Part shown: one piece after another, positions 1-7,500 of the stretch
How the letters are laid out: each line of letters opens with the position of its first letter
How positions within the stretch are numbered: the stretch's first letter is position 1
NCBI GenBank assembly: GCA_020351895.1
Contig: CP070672.1
Span: 2,643,992-2,654,978, forward strand
Length of the DNA stretch: 10,987 bases
Reading direction: 5' to 3'
Source of the DNA: Thermoplasmata archaeon
GTDB lineage: Archaea; Thermoplasmatota; Thermoplasmata; GCA-020350865
Made by a program: the position numbers and the translations under genes
The notes under the pieces: generated by a model
The model's database searches: none
Told to the model about the DNA's origin: nothing
The model's input: the letters and a program-made list of their open reading frames with translations, nothing else

Positions 1-169
1 ACAACTGGCGGACGTCGATCTGGAACCCGGTTAAATTATCCACCGCTCGCTTTATGATACGCGGAATGAACAGTTGAAGGATATCAACCGTAATCAAACA
101 GAGCAGTCCGATCAGGATCCTGACGCGATTTTCGATGAAATAGGGTTTGATTAATTCGGCGGCTTTCAT
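1..169 (-). CDS. ABC exporter (fused permease/ATPase type), N-terminal fragment
   Basis: The minus strand reads from an ATG at 169 to the window edge without a stop, giving 56 residues. They begin MKAAELIKPYF, then a hydrophobic helix (IGLLCLITVDILQLFIP), then RIIKRAVDNLTG. This matches the N-terminal elbow helix and first transmembrane helix of type IV ABC exporters (MsbA/LmrA/MdlB-like). The nucleotide-binding domain would lie outside the window, so substrate and motifs cannot be judged. The family is an inner-membrane ATP-driven exporter. No convincing Shine-Dalgarno is visible (the upstream sequence is ccagaaaaa). The fragment looks bacterial, with a more balanced base composition than the AT-rich sequence that follows. 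It also runs head-on against the 5' end of a surface-protein frame that lacks its own start. This suggests a chimeric contig end or a recombination junction rather than a natural gene pair. The identification rests on the pattern of the short N-terminus. Confidence 0.72.
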   Translation of the reverse strand, partial: MKAAELIKPYFIENRVRILIGLLCLITVDILQLFIPRIIKRAVDNLTGFQIDVRQL

Positions 170-2543
170 TTTTTCTGGATGCTCGGCTACAAATGAACAA
201 TACGGTCTTTGGTTTGATATAACTTCTAACCATAACTTAATCACTTATAATAATTTCACATCAAATAACATGTCGGGTATATTTCTCCGAAACTCAAAAC
301 ACAATTCAATAATCAACAACTCATTCAACTCAAACACACAAAATGGCATCCTTCTCTATATTTCTGAAAGCAACTCTATTTACAATAATACATTGGTTAA
401 TAGTAGTTATAGTGCAATTAATTTGAATTATTCATGCAATAATGTCTTAGCACAAAACACTATCATAGAAAATAATTTCGGCATTATATTGACTGAAGAC
501 ATGGATTACATTTTCACTGGAGAAGCTGCGGGTGATGAATTTGGCTGGTCAGTTTCTGGTGCTGGTGATGTAAACAATGATGGTTTCGATGATATCATTG
601 TGGGTGCCCGCAGCAATGGTGCGGGAGGATCAAATGCCGGAAGAGCTTATGTTTACTCGGGTTTGAGTGGAGAGATCTTACATACTTTTACAGGTGAGCC
701 CGGAGGTAAAATGGGTCAATCAGTTTCTTGGATTGGAGACATCAATAAGGTCGGTTACGACGATGTTATTGTGGGGGCTCATGGAACAAATGGATGGAGG
801 GGAAGAGCATATGTTTATTCAGGCCAGACCGGTGAGACCCTTTATACTTTTGATGGTGAGTTTTTAGGCGATAACCTTGGAATATATGTTTCAGGTGCAG
901 GAGATGTGGATAAGGATGGATATGTGGATGTAATTGTGGGAGCAAGTGACAATGATGCCGGTGGTTCAAGTGCTGGGCGAGCTTATGTGTATTCCGGTAA
1001 AACCGGGAATATTCTTTATACATTTACAGGTGAAGCAGCAGAAGATAAATTCGGTTTTTCTGTTTCAGATGCAGGGGATTTGAATAACGATGGATTCGAT
1101 GATGTTATCGTTGGAGCACATCTTAACGATGCCGGTGGTAATAATGCCGGGAGAGCCTACGTCTTCTCAGGTTTCAATGGCAGTCTCCTTTATAACTTTA
1201 CAGGTGAATCTTCGGACGATTATTTTGGCAGTCGAGTATCAAGTGCTGGTGATGTAAATAACGATGGGTTCGATGATATTATTGTGGGTGCGCATGGAGT
1301 GAACTCGTGGTCTGGAAAAGCGTATATTTACTCTGGATATAATGGGGAACTAATCCATAATTTTACAGGCGAAGAGAACGTGGATTGGTTGGGCTTCGGA
1401 ATCTCGGGATGTGAGGATCTAGATAGTGATGGATTTGATGATGTGATTATAGGGGCACACTTCTACAGTATGATCGATGCGAATGTTGGACGAGTATATG
1501 TTCATTCTGGCCTTGATGGTAGTCTCCAATACCTCTTTGATGGTGAGGCTTATAATGACCGTTTCGGCTGTTCTGTTTCGGGGGTAAGCGATGTAAATAA
1601 CGATGGATTTAATGACTTTATAATTGGAGCGTATTTTAATGATGCTGGTGGAGAAGACGCAGGGCGAGCATATGTGTTCTCAAGTCGTTCCCAAGGTTCA
1701 AATGATAATATTATTACCGATAATAACATAATCAATAACACAGAATATGGCATATACATTATCAATTCAACTGGTAATTCAATATATCATAATAAAATAA
1801 TAAACAATACTAATCAAGCTTTTGATAACACGAATGATCAAAACTTATGGGATGCTGGATATCCCATGGGGGGGAACTACTGGTCGGATTATAGTGGTGT
1901 TGACAATTTCAAAGGTCCAGATCAAGACCAGCCTGGAAGTGATGGAATTGGAGATATCAATTATTCGATTGACCCTAATTCGAGAGATAATTATCCTCTT
2001 ATGGATCCTTCCGAATATGTTCCTTATGAAAATTATACTATATTGACTCAGGGCTGGAATTTAATCTCAATCCCTTTAATACAGCAGGAACAAGGTATTA
2101 CAAAAGTAATTCAATCCATTGACGGTTATTATAATGCCCTTCAGTGGTATAATGTTACGGATAATCTCGATCCATGGACAGATTACACAACAATCAAATC
2201 GTTTGGTAATGATCTTTATAAATTAAATGAAACCATGGGATTCTGGATTTATATAACCAAACCAGGGGAAACTATTTTCCTTTACAACGGAACTCAACCA
2301 AACTCAAACCAAACCATCCAATTTCATCCAGGTTGGAACATGGTCGGCTATCCATCCCTTACAAACCACAACAGAACTGCAGGATTGAACAACCTCACAT
2401 TCGGCATGGAGGTGGATGCCATCCAGTGGTATGACGCTTCTACTAAAACCTGGCATGACATGAATGAGAATGATTATTTTGAACCTGGAAAAGGATATTG
2501 GGTGCATTCGAAGGTTGAGTGTAAGTGGGAAGTTCCTTTGTGA
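147..2543 (+). CDS. Surface protein: NosD beta-helix with inserted seven-blade FG-GAP propeller and C-terminal GWN repeats (5'-truncated)
   Basis: The open frame gives up to 798 residues (numbered from a TTG at 147), but the true N-terminus is missing. There is no signal peptide, and residues 1 to about 14 lie over the ABC-exporter fragment. Residues about 15-116 are NosD-type beta-helix coils of about 23 residues (GIFLRNSKHNSIINN). Residues about 120-511 hold seven FG-GAP repeats (DEFGWSVSGAGDVNNDGFDD type), enough for one integrin-alpha-like propeller with calcium loops of DxDxDG/DVNNDG form. Coils resume at about 518, and a NosD cap (GGNYWSDY ... PGSDGIGD ... DNYPLM) ends near 613. Residues 634-798 are two repeats beginning GWNLISIP and GWNMVGYP, each ending in a GFWI/GYWV motif. 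Many N-x-S/T sequons suggest a glycosylated extracellular protein. A role in adhesion or polysaccharide binding is inference. The copper/N2O role of bacterial NosD is not implied. No C-terminal membrane anchor is visible. Confidence 0.85.
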   Translation: MINSAAFIFSGCSATNEQYGLWFDITSNHNLITYNNFTSNNMSGIFLRNSKHNSIINNSFNSNTQNGILLYISESNSIYNNTLVNSSYSAINLNYSCNNVLAQNTIIENNFGIILTEDMDYIFTGEAAGDEFGWSVSGAGDVNNDGFDDIIVGARSNGAGGSNAGRAYVYSGLSGEILHTFTGEPGGKMGQSVSWIGDINKVGYDDVIVGAHGTNGWRGRAYVYSGQTGETLYTFDGEFLGDNLGIYVSGAGDVDKDGYVDVIVGASDNDAGGSSAGRAYVYSGKTGNILYTFTGEAAEDKFGFSVSDAGDLNNDGFDDVIVGAHLNDAGGNNAGRAYVFSGFNGSLLYNFTGESSDDYFGSRVSSAGDVNNDGFDDIIVGAHGVNSWSGKAYIYSGYNGELIHNFTGEENVDWLGFGISGCEDLDSDGFDDVIIGAHFYSMIDANVGRVYVHSGLDGSLQYLFDGEAYNDRFGCSVSGVSDVNNDGFNDFIIGAYFNDAGGEDAGRAYVFSSRSQGSNDNIITDNNIINNTEYGIYIINSTGNSIYHNKIINNTNQAFDNTNDQNLWDAGYPMGGNYWSDYSGVDNFKGPDQDQPGSDGIGDINYSIDPNSRDNYPLMDPSEYVPYENYTILTQGWNLISIPLIQQEQGITKVIQSIDGYYNALQWYNVTDNLDPWTDYTTIKSFGNDLYKLNETMGFWIYITKPGETIFLYNGTQPNSNQTIQFHPGWNMVGYPSLTNHNRTAGLNNLTFGMEVDAIQWYDASTKTWHDMNENDYFEPGKGYWVHSKVECKWEVPL
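170..190. other. Probable sequence junction (assembly chimera or insertion point)
   Basis: Left of this interval the minus strand codes a bacterial-looking ABC exporter start. Right of it the plus strand is already in the middle of NosD beta-helix repeats. The plus frame crossing it has a stop at 141-143 and no ATG near the boundary. Neither gene has room for a promoter. The exact breakpoint cannot be fixed from the sequence alone. Confidence 0.5.
513..1680 (+). repeat. Seven tandem FG-GAP blades coded in frame
   Basis: Blades begin at about residues 123, 181, 235, 293, 351, 406 and 464 of the surface protein, so spacing is 58, 54, 58, 58, 55 and 58 residues. Each starts with F(T/D)GE and carries xxFGxxVSxxGDVNNDGFDDxIVGA followed by GRAYVYSG. 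Blade 2 has lost part of the calcium loop (DINKVGYDD). Blades 2 and 5 share a shortened loop, AHGxNxWxG, where the others have an AGGxxAG-like loop. Seven repeats is the count needed to close an integrin-type propeller. Confidence 0.9.
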
Positions 2544-2545
2544 GA

Positions 2546-2551
2546 TTTTTT
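2546..2551 (+). terminator. T-run just after the surface-protein stop
   Basis: A TGA at 2541-2543 is followed three bases later by six T residues. In euryarchaeal lineages a short T-tract on the coding strand is enough to end transcription. No hairpin precedes it. Confidence 0.4.
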
Positions 2552-2553
2552 AG

Positions 2554-2890
2554 AGAAACCACCAGTTCCCACCCCCATGTTTTCCGCTCTCCACTCAAAC
2601 CCTGCCCTTCAAGCCTTTGCTTAAGCCAAAGACAGGTGCGTGTGGTTTTTGCACTCAGAGAGGAGATGGGGGAACTCTGAAGGTTGGTTACGAGTGTGGT
2701 TGGCTTGTTGTTGAGTTTGAATGTCCAGTTCCCACACTTGTGTTATCCGCTCTCCACCCAAATCTTACCCCCTCAAGCCTTCGCTTAAGCCAAAGACAGG
2801 TGGGTGTGGTTTTTGCATTCAGAGAGGGGATTAGGGGAACCGGTGTTTCTTTTTTACGGGATGTGCTATTTTGGGAGGTGGGGGTTGAGG
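2554..2890 (+). repeat. Repeat array A: two tandem ~165-bp units
   Basis: Two units start at about 2554 and 2717 (period 163). Each has ccagttcccac near its start, an imperfect hairpin ctttg-cttaagc-caaag (2615-2631 in unit 1), then the most conserved block, from aagccaaagacaggtg through gtggttttt (2623-2650 and 2787-2814). It ends in a G-rich stretch containing ggggaac that can pair back to gttccc at the start. The second unit leaves the consensus after ggggaacc but regains an end (gggaggtgggggttgag) like the last unit of the other arrays. The array fills the gap between the converging surface-protein and HEPN genes. Short open frames here (such as 2617-2910) are not conserved as protein. 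Function unknown. Confidence 0.9.
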
Positions 2891-2901
2891 GGAGGGGAAA
2901 T

Positions 2902-3330
2902 TTAAGATAGAATTTCGGTTACCTTTTCTACAAATTTCAGACCTTTGCTTAATGCATCCTCAGCCTCTTCCTTTGAAACATCTATTATATCAAGTCCATA
3001 GAGTGTTTCATGTCTCTCAACTCGTAGAGAATCCAACCAATTCACATAATTTATATCTAGAATATGTTTCTTGGTATAATTTACCCTGAGATATTCCACA
3101 ACACATGCATGACTCCTTTCAAAAACACCATCTATGAATAACAGTGCCCTTGCAGCCTGAAACATTCCTGTATAACTCAATAACCTGGATTCCATGTAAA
3201 ACTCACTTTCCATTAATCTTGCTGCTCTGTCTAAATCAGATTTAGCCAGTTCAATTGCCCGTTTGGACTTGAGGGAATCAGGGCGCCTTTTACGCAGAAG
3301 ACCTTTTTCATAGCAGTCCTTAAGTCTCAC
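2902..3330 (-). CDS. HEPN-domain protein (partner of the upstream nucleotidyltransferase)
   Basis: This is 142 residues from a GTG at 3330 to a TAA at 2902-2904. The GTG is chosen because it overlaps the stop of the upstream nucleotidyltransferase gene (GTGA) and has a Shine-Dalgarno-like GGTGAT three bases before it (3334-3339). A longer frame back to 3420 would lie inside the upstream gene. The protein is all-helical and typical of the HEPN family (PF05168): RLKDCYEKGLL, then SDLDRAARLMES, the core helix TGMFQAARALLFIDGVFERSH, and a C-terminal helix KEEAEDALSKGLKFVEKVTEIL. A basic/histidine cluster, RVERHETLYG, lies where HEPN proteins often carry their R-x4-6-H ribonuclease motif, but the spacing here is R-x3-H, so catalysis is uncertain. 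In characterised MNT-HEPN pairs, HEPN is an RNase toxin held inactive by the MNT partner, in some cases by AMPylation. Whether this pair works that way is inference. Confidence 0.85.
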   Translation of the reverse strand: MRLKDCYEKGLLRKRRPDSLKSKRAIELAKSDLDRAARLMESEFYMESRLLSYTGMFQAARALLFIDGVFERSHACVVEYLRVNYTKKHILDINYVNWLDSLRVERHETLYGLDIIDVSKEEAEDALSKGLKFVEKVTEILS

Positions 3331-3884
3331 TCTATCACCGGTCTTGTTCCATAAAGAACTATACCCTCGGTAATGATATCTAGATAAAAAGCTCTGTTGG
3401 TCTTTGCCTGTTTGGTCCACTGCGAACTTGTGAAATTTATTATATTTACTTCTCTACCTAATCTCTTTTCCAATTTATATGGATCTACCTTTTTAGTTGT
3501 GCAAATTATAAGAAGATCCAAATCACTGTGCCTATCGTTCTCTCCCTTGGCATAACTTCCATAAAGGATAATAGAACTGATTCCTGGAACTTTCTCTAAA
3601 AGATATTTAGCTACTTCATTTTCTTCGAGCCAGGCAAGGTTATATGAAATCTTTGCAAACTTAAAAGCATGACTTTCCATGTTTGCGCGATATAGTATTT
3701 GATTCTTTTTTTCCTCCTTTATGATGAGCATATCATCCACAAGATCATCAAGGGCCCGTTTCACGGTCATAGGGCTGATCTTTAGTAGGCGCCCAAGCTC
3801 CCTTAGGTAAAACTCTTCGGTGGGATTGTCAAAGAAATGCGAGAGAACTTTGAGCTGTGTAACTTTCTGATACAACTGTATCAT
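3327..3884 (-). CDS. Winged-helix / MNT nucleotidyltransferase fusion (putative antitoxin)
   Basis: This is 185 residues with ATG at 3884 and TGA at 3327-3329. Residues about 5-70 form a winged helix-turn-helix (FYLRELGRLLKISPMTVKRALDDLVDD, wing about KEEKKNQILYRAN). Residues about 105-180 are a minimal nucleotidyltransferase of the polymerase-beta superfamily, with GSYAKG followed by SDLDLL (G-S-x9-D-x-D). The third acidic position is not evident; the strand reads REVNIINF. Known MNT antitoxins modify or block their HEPN partner, and the fused DNA-binding domain would suit autoregulation of the operon. The stop codon overlaps the HEPN start by 3 bp, so the two are probably translationally coupled. 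No Shine-Dalgarno precedes the ATG, and a TATA element about 22 bp upstream suggests a leaderless transcript. The pair sits alone between arrays A and B. Confidence 0.87.
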   Translation of the reverse strand: MIQLYQKVTQLKVLSHFFDNPTEEFYLRELGRLLKISPMTVKRALDDLVDDMLIIKEEKKNQILYRANMESHAFKFAKISYNLAWLEENEVAKYLLEKVPGISSIILYGSYAKGENDRHSDLDLLIICTTKKVDPYKLEKRLGREVNIINFTSSQWTKQAKTNRAFYLDIITEGIVLYGTRPVIE

Positions 3885-3902
3885 ATGTTGGACATCTGTA
3901 TC

Positions 3903-3912
3903 AAAATATTTA
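3903..3912 (-). promoter_or_regulatory. TATA element for the MNT-HEPN operon
   Basis: Read on the minus strand this is taaatatttt, centred about 22 bp before the ATG at 3884. That distance places transcription start at or next to the start codon, in line with the missing Shine-Dalgarno. It is the only strongly AT-rich stretch in the 86 bp between the gene and array B. Confidence 0.5.
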
Positions 3913-3970
3913 ACATTTATGGTTGATGGTCTGGCCCTGGGTGTGTAAAGAGGTCGTGATGGTCAAAAGG

Positions 3971-4445
3971 TTGAATGCCCAGTCCCCACCCCCGTGTTTA
4001 TAGCTCTCCACCCAAACCTTGCCCCATCAAGCCTTTGCTTAAGCCAAAGACAGGTGGGTGTGGTTTTTTACACTCAGAGAGGGAAGGGGGGAACTCGAAA
4101 GGTTGGTTACGAATGTGGTTGACGTGTGGTTGAGATTGAATGTCCAGTTCCCACTCTTGTGTTTAACACTCTCCAAAAAAATCTCGCTCCATCATCCCTT
4201 TGCTTAAGCCAAAGACAGGTGGGTGTGGTTTTTGCACCTAGAAAGGGGATGGGGGGAACTCTATAAGTTGGTTACGAGATTGGTTGACGTGTGATTGTGA
4301 TTGAATGCCCAGTCCCCACCACCATGTTCTCCGCTCTCCACCCAAATCTTGCTCTATCAAGCCTTTGCAAAAGCCAAAGGCAGGTGGGTGTGGTTTTTGG
4401 TGATTGGAAAAGGGATGGGGGAACTGCGGAGGTGGGGGCTGACAG
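3971..4445 (+). repeat. Repeat array B: three tandem 165-bp units
   Basis: Units begin with ttgaatg(c/t)ccagt at 3971, 4136 and 4301, an exact 165-bp period. Unit 1 has ctccaccc and ends gggaaggggggaactcg. Unit 2 has ctccaaaaaaatc in place of ctccaccc. Unit 3 has a changed tail, ggtgattgg then gatgggggaactgcgg and ggtgggggct, and it restores a full gcctttg/caaaggc stem. The same ordered differences recur in array C. The array lies between the 3' end of the membrane-regulator gene and the MNT promoter, both on the minus strand, while the repeat keeps the plus orientation of arrays A and C. A minus-strand T5 tract at about 4449-4453, just beyond the array, could serve as a weak terminator for the regulator gene. 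Antisense and sense frames here are not conserved as protein. Confidence 0.93.
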
Positions 4446-4514
4446 ATCAAAAATAGTGGGGATTTTAGAGGTTTGTAAGATGATGTTAATAATATTGAAT
4501 TTCATTTCAAGGAT

Positions 4515-7500
4515 TTATTGAGCCACGGGATTCTCAGAAATATAATACCTTCTTTCTCTACCCATGACTTCTTTCTCAACCACCCCCCATCGTTCCATCT
4601 TGGTTAAGTGGTAGCTGGCCACTTGGTGACTGACACCAATACTGGATGCAATTTTTTTCTGACTGACGCCTGAATTATTCTTTATCACACCCAGTATCTT
4701 CTTTTGAATATTACTTAGATGATACATTCCGTCTTTAGGTTTGGAGAAATTCATAGGGTAGAAACGTTTCTTCCTGCCATCTTGCCTTGAGTATATCAAA
4801 TGGGCTTGCGCTAATTGCTTGAGATGATACACCAGTTGCCCATTACCCAAATCCAATTCCTGTTTGATCAATCCAAAGTTAGCACCCGGGTTACCCATTA
4901 TGTATCCGTAGATTTCGTGTCTCGTGGGATGATCGAGCATATGCCTTTTCTTCAGTCTCGTAGCGAGGGGAAGGAACATTGTGAGTAGCGCCCATTTTGA
5001 AATTTCTGTGGAAAATATTCCAAGCCCAAGGGTAAAAACGAAACCAAAAACCATTAACATTAAAATTGGTGACAATGGTTCATTAACAGGGTTGTTTGAA
5101 AGGAGCAATTCAACTTCATCACCTGTAAGGTCTGTTTGGAGATCAACACTCTTTTCAATATTTCCATCGCTGTCTTCGTCAAGCGAGAAAGTTACTGGTT
5201 TCCCAGAACTCAAGTCATCCCAATTACCTATTTCATAGTAATGAGCGGCGGCTTTGGTCAATGCCATATTCGTCAATTGAAAACGATCTTCTCGATATTC
5301 GTCAGAAAAAAGAAATTCCAATGAATAGTATATATCGTCCTCGCTGGTAGTGATTGAAAACCTCTCATTTTTAAAATCGAAATTATATATATCTATGCTG
5401 TTCTTAGAACATGGAACATCATATATGCTGTATATCTTAGCAATACCATTGTTCATACTAATTATACTTAGACCATACAAACCACTTCCTGTCCCCATCA
5501 CTTCGAAAGTATAGGTATCAAGCTCTGGGACATAGTAAACCTCGATGTCGCTGAATAACATAGCGACGAAGGCACCTTCGATAGTATTTATTTGAGAGTC
5601 ATCGAAAAAACCGATTTGCTGATTCTGTTGATTTGTAATCAGAAGGTTGGCAGGACACTGCAGTATGACGGCATAATAACCGCTTTGGTTCATATATTCC
5701 TTGTTTTGTCCAAAGGCGGCATTACACTGATCATTGTTGTCGATTGTGTCGATATTAATAGTAATGGTAATGCTGTCTATCCCTCCCTCATCATCTGTTA
5801 CTGTAAGGGTTACGGTATAGACGCCGTTCTCTTCATACGAATGAGCAAGTGTTTCTCCAGTTGTTGTGGTACCATCGCCAAAATCCCAATAATAATCTAC
5901 TAAATAACCCTCGAAATCTGTTGACCTAAATCCATCAAAGAAAATCACACCTACCCTCTGCACAATATCGTTGAAATCGATGCTTGCTGTTTGCTCCTCC
6001 CCATGTTGGGAGTTAAGGAGCAGATGCACTGAGTATGTGCTTCCTAAAAATTCGAAGGTAACAATTACTGGGTTCGAACCTCCATTATGCCCATTGTAGT
6101 TTAATATCACTTCGTATGCTTTGTTTGCGTCAATCTCATAGGAGAGAGTTTTAGTATCTGGTTGATCGGAATGCCTTGTAACAGTAATATCTTCAACCAC
6201 CACACCCTCCTCCTCCAATTCCATGGTTATGACATTTTCCTTCCGCCCAGTAACTCTCAAAGTAATGTCTGTTATAAATGAGTAATCGCCACCAGAATAA
6301 CCAGTCTTATTATGATATTCGGCTCTTGCTGTGGGTAATTGGTTGACATTGATTACATATAACTGCCCTGTATGATTTTTAAGTGTACCGTATATAGCTG
6401 TCACCTTGCAATATCCACCTCTCCACCCTGCTATGAATAGGGTGTATTCCTCAGGTCCATAAGTAACCTTTCCTACTATTGTATTGTTACTTTCCCAAGC
6501 GGCTTTTACATCCTTGACATAATCTGCAGTATAATTAAATCCGGCAGTCCAGAAGATATCGTTTTCCCCCTCGTTATAGGTTCTGTTTGCGACCCATTGC
6601 CCAGTTCCATGGTGAGAATCGACAATGGTTATGAAGTCTATTTTTGGTTCCAAAACCGTTAAAGGACCTGTAGAATTCGTTATACCATTATAATCGGCTG
6701 TAACATTGCAGGTGCTGTTAATATCCACTTTCTGAGCCGTGAAGTTGGTCCAATAGCCAGGGGAAGTCACTGTTCCAACCCTGATATCATCACTTGTCCA
6801 TTCAACCACAACATCTTTCAGATATCCAGCTGTATTGTTGTAGCCAGCCGCATAGAACAGATCTGTTTCCCATACAATATAGGTTCTGATCGTTACAATA
6901 TTTCCCAATCCGTTGATTCCATCCCTGATTTGAATATAATCTTCAGTTGGTTCGAGAACCGTAACCTCGGTGGTGTTCGAATGTCCACTGCCATCATCCA
7001 AAGTTATCATCACAGTTCCCCAATTTGTACGGTTGCATGTTACTGTTGTTGAGCTGCCAGGTGATGTGACGTCCACAATCCCAATATCGCTGCTGTTCCA
7101 AGTCGAAGTTCCAGGTACCTCTCCTAAGTAACCAGCCGTGTTGTTATATTCGGCACCATAGAAATCATCCGAGGCTCCAACTGGGTAGCTTTTATAATTG
7201 GCTGGGTCGCATAGGTTGAGGCCTACTCCACCCAAACGATCTCGAATCAATAGATAATCGGTTGTCGGTTCCATAACCGAAACCTGTGTATTATTCGTGT
7301 GACCGTCACCATCATCCAATGTTATTGTTACCGTTCCCCAATGTGTGTTGCTGCAGGTGATGGTTGAGGAGCTTCCTGGCGATGTCACATCTACTACAGT
7401 TGTGTTGGAACTAATCCAGGTCGAGGTTACCGGAACATCCCCCATATAACCGCTGGAATGATTGTATGCGGCTCCGTAAAATGTGGCGATATGTCCCACA

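Noticed and set aside
1..11. acaactggcg at the window start matching acaactggcgagg words in the NosD gene (about 9869 and 10539)
   Set aside because: Only about ten bases agree, and the minus strand there continues a convincing ABC-exporter reading. Chance similarity is the simpler explanation.
147..149. TTG at 147 as true start of the left-hand surface protein
   Set aside because: It lies inside the opposing ABC-exporter fragment, has no Shine-Dalgarno or signal peptide after it, and leads directly into mid-helix repeats. The gene is better described as 5'-truncated.
2615..2650. Hairpin plus T-run in the repeat core as an intrinsic terminator
   Set aside because: The T5 run lies about 14 bases after the ctttg/caaag stem, the stem is short and mismatched in several units, and array C lies between divergent genes where termination is not needed. 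A minor terminator effect is still possible.
2617..2910. Short open frames inside the repeat arrays (also about 4238-4521, 8831-9061, 9145-9547) with a recurring HPNL ... SQRQVGVVF reading
   Set aside because: The shared reading comes from the DNA repeat. Differences between units change amino acids freely (C, Y, R or K at one site), there are frame differences from 163 versus 165-bp periods, and no start signals are present. They are not genes.
2902..3420. Longer HEPN frame starting with ATG at 3420
   Set aside because: It would overlap the nucleotidyltransferase by about 90 bp, and the added 30 residues are not HEPN-like. The GTG at 3330, with GGTGAT just upstream and the GTGA overlap, is the better start.
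2554..4445. CRISPR array
   Set aside because: The conserved block of about 28 bp recurs, but the intervening ~137 bp is also repeated and is not unique spacer sequence. The period is too long and there are no cas genes.
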